A program made the translations under genes and the position numbers. The notes beneath the pieces were generated by a model that ran no database searches, was not told the DNA's origin, and worked only from the letters and a program-made list of their open reading frames with translations. A stretch of 15,569 nucleotides of DNA from JAGUXG01 sp043798435 (GTDB lineage: Bacteria; UBA9089; UBA9088; JAGUXG01), in contig JAZDOR010000019.1 in NCBI GenBank assembly GCA_043798435.1, positions 1-15,569 on the forward strand, written 5' to 3'. Below, one piece after another: positions 1 to 5,984 of this stretch. Numbering within the stretch: the first letter of the stretch is position 1; the number at the start of each line of letters is the position of its first letter.

Positions 1-12
1 AAAATAAAAAAT

Positions 13-91
13 CAAATATTTAGACACTGATAGACACAGATGAACACAGATAATTTTTACATTTTATCAGTGAAAATCAGTGTAATCTGTG
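13..91. repeat. Palindromic ACACTGAT/ACACAGAT word element (copy 1)
   Basis: The left arm carries three words of about 10 bp (GACACTGAT, GACACAGAT, AACACAGAT). After an AT-rich spacer the right arm carries their reverse complements (ATCAGTG, ATCAGTGTA, ATCTGTGTC), so the unit can fold into a hairpin. The flank AAATATTTAGACACTGAT is nearly identical, in inverted orientation, to sequence in the element at 14844-15002. The element runs into the first ORF, whose ATG at 40 is made of repeat sequence. Confidence 0.75.
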
Positions 92-318
92 TCAAAAAAA
101 CTTTATTTATTTTTTGCCATCCCAATTTACTTGAGTATATCTCAAAGATAAAGAAAAATTACCTTTATCAGGTTATCCTAAAAACCCCCAATTATAAGAA
201 ACTGCACAGATTGCTCTTAGCTTGCGACTTTAAGCCTACAGGTGAAGTTGAGCTGATAAAGGATATTAATCCGGTAATTGAACTAAAAACTGTAGACATT
301 TTTTCTTTAGACGATTAA
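40..318 (+). CDS. Doubtful small ORF, 5' end made of repeat DNA
   Basis: This is an open frame of 92 codons that I do not recognise. About the first 18 codons, including the ATG, are the palindromic word repeat read through, so they are unlikely to be ancestral coding sequence. The rest, from about residue 26, is lysine- and leucine-rich with a hydrophilic acidic end (VDIFSLDD) and looks more protein-like. No signal peptide, membrane segment or motif is evident, and there is no Shine-Dalgarno sequence before the ATG. It ends 49 nt before ruvA on the same strand. It may be the 3' remnant of a gene whose front was replaced by the repeat, or a chance ORF. No function is assigned. Confidence 0.25.
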   Translation: MNTDNFYILSVKISVICVKKTLFIFCHPNLLEYISKIKKNYLYQVILKTPNYKKLHRLLLACDFKPTGEVELIKDINPVIELKTVDIFSLDD

Positions 319-367
319 AATTAGCTAATCTGCATCATGGGATGCGAAATATAGGAATTTAATAGAA

Positions 368-919
368 ATGATTGATTTTTTAAGGGGAAGGCTTATCTCA
401 AAGGCGCCGACCTATATTGTTGTTGAGACAGGAGGAATAGGTTGGGGTCTTATCATCTCTCTCTCTACCTACCGGATTTTGGGAAAGGAAGGGGAAGATG
501 CTTTTATATTCGTGTCTCTCATAGCTAATCAGGATAACATTAGGCTATTTGGATTTGCCACTCGCGAGGAGAGAGAGCTATTTTTGGAGCTTATAACTAT
601 CCCTGGAATTGGACCAAAGACAGCAATGAGGATTCTTTCTGAAAAACCTCCTGAGGAGCTTAAAAAGAATATCGCCGAACAGGATGTAAATTCCCTCTAC
701 TGCGTGAAAGGGATTGGGAAAAAGACAGCAGAAAGGCTTATCCTGGAGCTTTCTGGAAGATTGGTTATGGTAAAAGATAGTGTTTCTGAAGAAGCAATCT
801 CTGCCCTCATCTCATTGGGGTATAAAAGGAAAGAAGCAGAAATAGCTGTAAGAAAAGCACTGTCAGAAGCTGGCTCAAAAGATTTGGAAGATGTGGTCAA
901 AAAGGCACTCACATTATAA
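368..919 (+). CDS. ruvA: Holliday junction branch migration protein RuvA
   Basis: RuvA binds four-way DNA junctions as a tetramer and loads the RuvB motor for branch migration during recombination and repair. The 183-residue product is slightly shorter than the usual 190-205. It begins with the OB-fold domain (MIDFLRGRL, GGIGWG at 22-27, LFGF at 60-63). Two helix-hairpin-helix motifs follow: IPGIGPKTA at 78-86 and VKGIGKKTAERL at 113-124. A linker and the small C-terminal RuvB-binding domain (SVSEEAISALISLGY) complete it. Gap-free alignment from memory with E. coli RuvA places Q55-D56 at the acidic pin, where E. coli has Glu55-Asp56, so one acidic side chain is lost. AGGA lies about 11 nt before the ATG. 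ruvB and ruvC are not adjacent in this window. A palindromic element starts at the base after the TAA stop. Confidence 0.95.
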   Translation: MIDFLRGRLISKAPTYIVVETGGIGWGLIISLSTYRILGKEGEDAFIFVSLIANQDNIRLFGFATREERELFLELITIPGIGPKTAMRILSEKPPEELKKNIAEQDVNSLYCVKGIGKKTAERLILELSGRLVMVKDSVSEEAISALISLGYKRKEAEIAVRKALSEAGSKDLEDVVKKALTL

Positions 920-1081
920 TATACCGAGAATAAATCAGGTTTGCAAAAAATTGTGTTCGTTTATGGTTCTGAGGTTCACGGTTCAAGGTTAGAGAATAAG
1001 GGGATTAACCGTGAACCTTGAACCCTTTAATCCCTGAACCTGAGTAGTTACTTTTTTGTAAACCAATTTCTTTTCGGTATA
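920..1081. repeat. Nested palindrome (MITE-like) with ~30-bp inverted ends
   Basis: The outer arms at 920-950 and 1052-1081 are imperfect inverted repeats, about 26 of 30 positions matching. Both begin TATACCGA when read inward and end in a run of As (..GGTTTGCAAAAAA and ..GGTTTACAAAAAA). TA dinucleotides at both outer ends would fit TA-targeting insertion. The interior contains a second inverted pair built of 7-bp words: GTTCACG/GTTCAAG at 974-987 and ACCGTGA/ACCTTGA at 1008-1021, with a further ACCTGAG at 1038-1044. No coding sequence lies inside. It occupies most of the ruvA-moeA gap. Confidence 0.75.
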
Positions 1082-1125
1082 GTTAAAAAAGACTATAGGC
1101 TGTAAGACTATAAGGGAAGATTTTT

Positions 1126-1152
1126 AGTCTGAAGTCTGAGTCTGGAGTCTTA
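1126..1152. repeat. AGTCTGA heptamer tract
   Basis: Four consecutive copies of an AGTCTG-type word (AGTCTGA, AGTCTG, AGTCTGG, AGTCTTA) occur at spacings of 7, 6 and 7. Just upstream, AAGACTATA is present twice (about 1089 and 1105), giving AGACT words that are complementary to the tract. It lies between the nested palindrome and the moeA ribosome binding site. Confidence 0.6.
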
Positions 1153-1215
1153 GGCTACCTGAATTTTCGCTAAATCACATTTTCATTGGGTATATAAACA
1201 GTAGTGGAGGTCTAA

Positions 1216-2400
1216 ATGTTATCCTTTGAAGAGGCTTTTTCTAAGGTTATCAGTAGTGTCAAAAGGCTTCCACAAGATATAGTGGATTTGGTTGATGGCT
1301 TAGATTGTGTCTTAGCTGGCGATATAAAAGCAGGGTTTGATATACCTCCCTTTAATAAGTCCGCAATGGATGGGTATGCTCTCCGCTCTGAAGACCTTTC
1401 TTCTCAGATAGAGTTTTTGTGCATAGGGGAGCTTCCGGCTGGAACCTCACAGAAACTTGTCATTAATAAGGGTGAATGTGTTCGAATTATGACAGGCTCT
1501 TCCCTGCCTCCTGGTGCAGATGCTGTGGTGATGAAGGAGAATACAGAAAAAGAAGGAGAGAGGATAAGAATCTTAAAACCTGTCAAACCTCAGGAGAATG
1601 TATGCTTAAAGGGCGAGGATGTAAAGAAAGGAGATGTTATTCTTTCTCATGGAAGCCTCCTTAGACCACTTGAAATCTCCTTGGCCGCAAGTTTAGGATG
1701 CAATCAGATCAAGATATATCAAAGACCTAAGGTGAGCATTCTTGCCACAGGAGACGAGATAACAGAACCAGGAGAAGATATTGGCTTTGGAAAGATATTC
1801 AATAGCAACTCCTATCTCCTTGCCTGCCTCCTTTCCTCAATGAGAATCCCTTACAAGTCCCTTGGAATAGCCAAAGATGATGAAAACGAGCTAAGAAACA
1901 AGATAGAAGAAGGGTTAGAGAGCAACCTGTTTATACTTTCTGGAGGCGTCTCTGTGGGAGATTATGACCTTGTGCCAAAGGTTCTTGATAGCTATGGGGT
2001 GGAAAAGATATTCCATGGTATCTCTATAAAGCCAGGGAAACCCATATTTTTTGGCCAAAGCGAAAGGTGCTTTGTTTTTGGTTTGCCTGGAAACCCGGTT
2101 TCTGTCTTTGTTGGCTTTCTGCTTTTTATAAAGCCTGCCTTGGATAAGATGATGGGGAAAGAACCGAAGTTACATATCCAGAAGGGCAGACTGACTGAGG
2201 ATTACCACCAGAAGCCTGGCAGAAAGCAGTTCTCTCCAGTAAAAGCTACCTTTGATGAAGGATGGATCATAACACCTATCAGAAACTATCACGGCTCTGG
2301 AGATTTAGCCTCCCTTAGAGAAGCAAATGGATTTATGATAGCCGGAGACGAAATATCGCATCTTTCAAAGGATGCTGAGGTAGAGTTTATATTGTGGTAG
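1216..2400 (+). CDS. moeA: Molybdopterin molybdenumtransferase MoeA
   Basis: MoeA inserts molybdate into adenylylated molybdopterin, the last common step of molybdenum cofactor synthesis in the cytoplasm. The 394-residue length is typical. Visible motifs are DIPPFNKSAMDGYAL (42-56, with the conserved Asp52), VRIMTGSSLPPGADAVV (89-105), the MoCF-type domain start PKVSILATGDE (171-181), LSGGVSVGDYD (241-251), ISIKPGKP (269-276) and VFGLPGNPVS (287-296). A C-terminal beta domain follows. The start is firm: GGAGG lies 5 nt before the ATG, and the first residues match the usual MoeA beginning. No other cofactor genes (moaA, mogA, mobA) or molybdoenzyme genes are in the window. The gene converges on the secreted-protein gene with a gap of 53 nt. 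Confidence 0.95.
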   Translation: MLSFEEAFSKVISSVKRLPQDIVDLVDGLDCVLAGDIKAGFDIPPFNKSAMDGYALRSEDLSSQIEFLCIGELPAGTSQKLVINKGECVRIMTGSSLPPGADAVVMKENTEKEGERIRILKPVKPQENVCLKGEDVKKGDVILSHGSLLRPLEISLAASLGCNQIKIYQRPKVSILATGDEITEPGEDIGFGKIFNSNSYLLACLLSSMRIPYKSLGIAKDDENELRNKIEEGLESNLFILSGGVSVGDYDLVPKVLDSYGVEKIFHGISIKPGKPIFFGQSERCFVFGLPGNPVSVFVGFLLFIKPALDKMMGKEPKLHIQKGRLTEDYHQKPGRKQFSPVKATFDEGWIITPIRNYHGSGDLASLREANGFMIAGDEISHLSKDAEVEFILW

Positions 2401-2453
2401 CCTGCTTAGAGAAAATTTGGGGGCGTCTTTATGGCTTTTGTGAGTCAAAGCGA

Positions 2454-3308
2454 CTACGGCTGCTCGGGAGCAAAATCTCTCTCTAAAAATGGCTGTGGTT
2501 TCGGCTGGATTTTAGCAAAATCGTAGAAGATTATCACGGCATCTCTGGCTTTATACATACCGGTGTTGTATTCAAAACGAATTGATTCAACTGGATTTGA
2601 TTCGCGTTCGCCCATACCGGTGCCGGCTTCCTGTTCAGCTAAGGCTTTGTCTTTCACACATGGAACTTCTTCACATGGAGCTTCTTTTTTCATTTCCCGA
2701 AGGTTATTATAAGATTTCCGGGTATATTCGTAAACAGGATTTTGTTCAAAGTATCTCTCCAAATCTTTTTTATTCCAGAAATAAGCGGCGCCGATTACCC
2801 CGCAATTGACCGAGAGATCTTTGCCCCAGCTGTTAGAACGCCAGCTGGCATAAGAGGCTTTTTTACTGGTAAAATAGAATCGGCGGGCGTCGGCCCCACT
2901 GACTTGCCAGCCGCGGACAGTGATGTATGAATAAGGATCAATTATCCATTTTGAACCCTCAGAAGGACTGCAGGGTTTACCAGTAATGGAATTAAGCCCG
3001 TCAATGGTCAGATTGACCGCTGCCTGAACCGGTAGAGGATTATGAATGATCACTGAATATCTTTCCTTGAAGTTAGCAGTAATGAAGGGATAATCATCTT
3101 TGTAGATTTCATGCTTGGTGCCAGTATCATCACTGACTACTTCCACCTGAAAGTTGTAAGTATAAGGGCGTTTTTCGTAGCAGACGACTTCATCGCGGAT
3201 AATTTTGGTCCGACATTTGAAAGTATCGGATTTATTAGCAGACATGACCGGTCTGCTAAAAAGAATAGTAAAGATGAAGAGGGTAAAGATCAAACCTAAT
3301 TTTTTCAT
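2454..3308 (-). CDS. Secreted six-cysteine protein of unknown function
   Basis: I take the start as the ATG at 3306-3308, giving 284 residues. The in-frame ATG at 3362 lies upstream of a consensus promoter and would not be on its transcript. The N-terminus is a classical Sec signal (MKKLGLIFTLFIFTILF, probable cleavage after VMSA). The mature part resembles, from memory, a widespread bacterial family of unknown function. Shared features are an early beta segment (RYSVIIHNPLPVQAAVNLTI), DGLNSITGKP, a segment on presenting the domain (PYSYITVRGWQVS), a ..GVIGAAYFW segment and a late TGMGERESNPV motif. Six cysteines remain after cleavage (FKC, VVC, KPC, VNC, APC, VPC), which allows three disulfides. 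It is probably periplasmic or exported. It is divergent from the FAD oxidoreductase and no partner is apparent. Confidence 0.75.
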   Translation of the reverse strand: MKKLGLIFTLFIFTILFSRPVMSANKSDTFKCRTKIIRDEVVCYEKRPYTYNFQVEVVSDDTGTKHEIYKDDYPFITANFKERYSVIIHNPLPVQAAVNLTIDGLNSITGKPCSPSEGSKWIIDPYSYITVRGWQVSGADARRFYFTSKKASYASWRSNSWGKDLSVNCGVIGAAYFWNKKDLERYFEQNPVYEYTRKSYNNLREMKKEAPCEEVPCVKDKALAEQEAGTGMGERESNPVESIRFEYNTGMYKARDAVIIFYDFAKIQPKPQPFLERDFAPEQP

Positions 3309-3330
3309 ATTGCTTCTTCTACTTTGAAAA

Positions 3331-3359
3331 ATTATACTAAAAGTTTTAAGTAGTGTCAA
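3331..3359 (-). promoter_or_regulatory. Perfect consensus sigma70-type promoter
   Basis: On the minus strand TTGACA (3354-3359) is followed by exactly 17 nt and then TATAAT (3331-3336). The predicted transcription start is near 3324, giving a leader of only about 15 nt before the ATG at 3308, with a weak AGAAGAAG as possible ribosome binding site. The element fixes the start of the secreted-protein gene and covers the upstream GTG candidate of the divergent oxidoreductase. Confidence 0.8.
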
Positions 3360-3370
3360 CAAAAAATACG

Positions 3371-4498
3371 ATGGAAACTGTAGATATTGCTATCATTGGA
3401 GCTGGGGTTGTTGGTCTGGCTATTGCGGCTGAAATATCCGATGGCAGGGATGTGGTACTGATAGAGAGGCATAATAGCTTTGGTCAGGAGACCAGCAGCA
3501 GGAATAGTGAGGTTATCCACGCTGGAATCTATTATGAGAAAGATTCGTTGAAAGCACAATTGTGCATTGAAGGGAATCGTCTTCTCTATCAAATATGCGA
3601 AACTCATCAAATTCCTTATCAAAGGATAGGTAAGCTCATCGTAGCTTTGGAGGAAGGCGAGATCAATCTGCTTGAGCTATTGTTTGCCAAAGGAAGGGAT
3701 AATGGCGTCCATGACCTCAAACTCTTATCTGAAATAGAGTTGAAGAAGATGGAGCCAAATATTCAGGCAAAAGCTGCTATTTGGTCCCCTTCTACAGGAA
3801 TTATTGACACTCATAGCCTGATGAAGCACTTTGAGTCGCAAGCCAAAGAAAAAGGGGTGCTCCTGGCTTATGGATGTGAAGTAACCTCTATTGAAAAGAA
3901 AACATCGGGGTATGAGGTAGGGGTCGTTGATACAGATGGAGAGAAGCTCTCTTTCAAAAGTCAGATAGTAGTCAACTCCGCAGGGCTTTCAGCAGATAAA
4001 ATTGCAGGTTTGGCTGGGATAAATGTTGATACTGCTGGTTATCGGCTTCATTATGCAAAGGGTGAATATTTTAAGGTTTGTAGCGAGAAATCAAGATTCA
4101 TCCATCACCTTGTCTATCCTACTCCGACACCTATCAGCCTTGGCATCCATACCCTTTTGGACCTTTCGGGCAGGATGAAGCTTGGTCCAAACGCCTTCTA
4201 TGTTGATGAGATTGATTATGGGGTAGAAGAGGCTCATAGGAAGGATTTCTTTGCCTCTGCCAAATCCATCCTTCCATTTTTAGAGGAAGATGACCTCAGC
4301 CCGGATATGGCAGGCATCAGACCAAAACTACAAGCAAAGGAAGAGCCGGTCAGAGACTTTGTCATAAAAGAGGAATCCGGCTCTGGTCTGCCAGGTTTTA
4401 TCAACCTTATTGGCATTGAATCCCCGGGTCTTACCGCCTCTCCTGCTATTGCTAAGTATGTAAAAGTGGTGGTGGATGAGATTAGCGTATATGTTTAG
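3371..4498 (+). CDS. lhgO: FAD-dependent oxidoreductase, L-2-hydroxyglutarate dehydrogenase family
   Basis: Members oxidise 2-hydroxyacids such as L-2-hydroxyglutarate, passing electrons from FAD to a membrane acceptor. The exact substrate here is inferred. With the ATG at 3371 the product has 375 residues and begins METVDIAIIGAGVVGL, placing the Rossmann GxGxxG at residues 10-15. A GTG at 3353 is also in frame but lies inside the divergent promoter and adds residues not expected of the family. Family signatures include IERHNSFGQETSSRNSEVIH, the HAGIYY segment that continues it, PYQRIGKLIVA, ATGIIDTHSL-like STGIIDTHSL, the late PDMAGIRPKLQ, and INLIGIESPGLTASPAIA near the C-terminus. No clear Shine-Dalgarno sequence precedes either start. 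It is apparently monocistronic, with decayed IS sequence downstream. Related glycine-oxidase-like enzymes are a less likely alternative. Confidence 0.85.
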   Translation: METVDIAIIGAGVVGLAIAAEISDGRDVVLIERHNSFGQETSSRNSEVIHAGIYYEKDSLKAQLCIEGNRLLYQICETHQIPYQRIGKLIVALEEGEINLLELLFAKGRDNGVHDLKLLSEIELKKMEPNIQAKAAIWSPSTGIIDTHSLMKHFESQAKEKGVLLAYGCEVTSIEKKTSGYEVGVVDTDGEKLSFKSQIVVNSAGLSADKIAGLAGINVDTAGYRLHYAKGEYFKVCSEKSRFIHHLVYPTPTPISLGIHTLLDLSGRMKLGPNAFYVDEIDYGVEEAHRKDFFASAKSILPFLEEDDLSPDMAGIRPKLQAKEEPVRDFVIKEESGSGLPGFINLIGIESPGLTASPAIAKYVKVVVDEISVYV

Positions 4499-4544
4499 AA
4501 ATTTTTAGGGCTTATTTCTGAAATATTATATTTAATTACTACGC

Positions 4545-5278
4545 AAAATGTTATATTTTAACCCCCACATAAGCATACTCTCTCTGACTTAAAAGTTGTT
4601 CTATCTCTTCTTTCTTTGCCCTGTTTCTATTTCCTTTTAACAGTCCTCTCTAATCTATTACAAAATATGGTATCAAGGTTAATCCCATAAGGCAAGGCGA
4701 TGTAACTGCTTTCAGCAGGATGGGTATATTTCTCATTACGCCATGGCAAGAACTTTTCAAGGAGAAACTTATTTGCCCCATCATAATCCTCAATCCCTGC
4801 CAGTCTCATCTCCTTGATAAGCCTATCCTGAAATAGCTATGGAATATCAGGAAGCCATTGATACTAAAGATGAGTCCATCTGAACCAACATTCCGGCTTT
4901 AGGCATCCTTCTTCGCCTTCTAAAAACCTTTTTCTTTATCTTTATTCTTCTAATAAGCCCCTCTATTCCTTCCTCTTTTACCTTCTTCTTAAGCCTCAAG
5001 GTATGGATTAGCTTAGCTCTAAAAGCTCTATCGCCCTTGTGGCATTGATACTTCCTTCTAAAAGCTCCATTAATATCTTGTGTTTTTCATCTCTTCCAAA
5101 GTTACGGCAGTCCTCCTTTCTTTTTCCATTGTGTCTATCTCCTTCTTAAAATTTTAATAAGAGATTACCACAAATCTATTAAAAGATTAACTATTATGTA
5201 GATATGACGCTACGAAAAGAAAAACTCAAAAAGAGTTTTCTACATATCCACAATACCACCACCAAAATATAACATTTT
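4545..5278 (-). mobile_element. Internally deleted insertion sequence, ISNCY-like
   Basis: AAAATGTTATATTTT at 4545-4559 is matched perfectly by its reverse complement at 5264-5278, giving 15-bp terminal inverted repeats about 734 bp apart. Between them on the minus strand lies a broken transposase. Full elements with a transposase of about 400-450 residues would be roughly twice this length, so the copy is deleted. No target duplication was obvious. A nested hairpin (TATGTAGA at 5195-5202 with TCTACATA at 5239-5246, inner AAAACTC/GAGTTTT) lies inside the right end. Confidence 0.7.
4627..5129 (-). pseudogene. Transposase remnant, ISNCY-like, frameshifted and deleted
   Basis: Reading the minus strand from the ATG at 5127-5129, a good AAGGAG site precedes MEKERRTAVTLEEMK. 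The frame then breaks and continues as HKILMELLEGSINATRAIEL, the helix-turn-helix start seen in this transposase type. A further shift gives a basic stretch with GLIRR, FRRRRRMP and GMLVQMDSS, the start of the catalytic domain with its first Asp. Another shift gives QWLPDIP, a stop, and then LFQDRLIKEMRLAGIEDYDG, which belongs near the C-terminus. The middle of the DDE domain is therefore missing. The last 60 codons (4627-4809) form an intact-looking frame (NKFLLEKFLPWRNEKY) that is only the tail of this relic. The family call rests on recalled motifs. The element cannot move itself. Confidence 0.75.
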
Positions 5279-5308
5279 TATATGATAACATCAAACTATA
5301 AAAAACGC

Positions 5309-5337
5309 TTGACAAATATAAAAAGATTTGTTATATT
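5309..5337 (+). promoter_or_regulatory. Sigma70-type promoter of the prepilin gene
   Basis: TTGACA (5309-5314) is followed by 17 nt and TATATT (5332-5337), and the surrounding DNA is very AT-rich. The predicted start near 5345 leaves a leader of about 50 nt ending in the GGGAGG ribosome binding site (5380-5385). Confidence 0.75.
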
Positions 5338-5393
5338 TATACTATAGAAGTTAATAAAGTTTATATAGAATAAATTAAAGGGAGGTGAGAAAA

Positions 5394-5921
5394 ATGAAGA
5401 AAAAAGGTTTTACATTGATTGAGTTGATGATTGTTGTAGCAATCATCGGGATATTATTGGCAATGATGCTTCCTCGTGTAGGATTGTTGATTGACAGGTC
5501 GCGTGAGAGAGCAACAGGAAAGAACCTGAAGAATATCTATACGGCGATAACCCAATACGCAGAGCAGAATAAGGGTGTATTTGCGTGGCCAGCAATAAGT
5601 GCCAGCCCAGATGCACAGCTAAGTTATGTTCTGACAAGCACCCTGCCTTCTATTAATCCTCAGGGTCCACCATTTGATGAAGTTCCATGTGCATTGCTCA
5701 GAAGGGGTGCAAAGGTTGAATTGACGGGCGGGCTTGATATTACTACACAAAGAAATACCTTTTATGCTGCGCCGAATAGAATGTTTAGTGAGATGGGTGC
5801 TTTAAGAAATAGCGGAGGCTGGGCATATATTACGACTGGAACATATACAGGAGAGGTATTTGTAAACGCGAGCGTAAAGGATACATTTAGGGGTCCGTAT
5901 TCTGCATATCCATGCTGGTAA
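5394..5921 (+). CDS. Type IV prepilin / type II secretion pseudopilin-like protein
   Basis: This is a filament subunit that would be processed by a prepilin peptidase and assembled into a type IV pilus or pseudopilus. The product has 175 residues from the ATG at 5394, with GGGAGG ending 8 nt upstream. An in-frame GTG at 5385 overlaps that site and is rejected. The leader is MKKKG, with cleavage expected between Gly and Phe. It is followed by FTLIELMIVVAIIGILLAMM, including the Glu at mature position 5. An amphipathic helix carries on (RSRERATGKNLKNIYTAITQ). The C-terminal half has GGWAYITTGTYTGEVFVN, resembling the last strands of GspG/H-type pseudopilins. Two Cys near the middle and the end (VPC, YPCW) could form a disulfide loop. 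It has its own promoter and terminator, with no peptidase, ATPase or secretin nearby, so it appears to be an orphan, possibly highly expressed subunit. Confidence 0.88.
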   Translation: MKKKGFTLIELMIVVAIIGILLAMMLPRVGLLIDRSRERATGKNLKNIYTAITQYAEQNKGVFAWPAISASPDAQLSYVLTSTLPSINPQGPPFDEVPCALLRRGAKVELTGGLDITTQRNTFYAAPNRMFSEMGALRNSGGWAYITTGTYTGEVFVNASVKDTFRGPYSAYPCW

Positions 5922-5937
5922 AAAGGGTTTGAAGTAA

Positions 5938-5975
5938 AAAAAGAGGGGGTTAAAAGCCCCCTCTTTTTATTTTTG
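5938..5975 (+). terminator. Strong intrinsic terminator after the prepilin gene
   Basis: AAAAAGAGGGGG (5938-5949) pairs perfectly with CCCCCTCTTTTT (5957-5968) around a 7-nt loop, a 12-bp stem with a G/C core followed by more T residues. It lies 16 nt after the prepilin stop and 16 nt before the next start codon. Confidence 0.92.
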
Positions 5976-5984
5976 TAAAAACAG

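Noticed and set aside
3309..3362. Longer N-terminus for the secreted protein starting at 3362
   Set aside because: This ATG lies upstream of the consensus -35 box, and the extension would bury the signal peptide.
3353..3370. GTG start for the FAD oxidoreductase at 3353
   Set aside because: It overlaps the divergent promoter and adds six residues before the normal family start; it cannot be excluded but is less likely.
4627..4809. Independent 60-residue protein
   Set aside because: Its sequence is the C-terminal tail of the transposase whose earlier parts are readable in shifted frames upstream to 5129.
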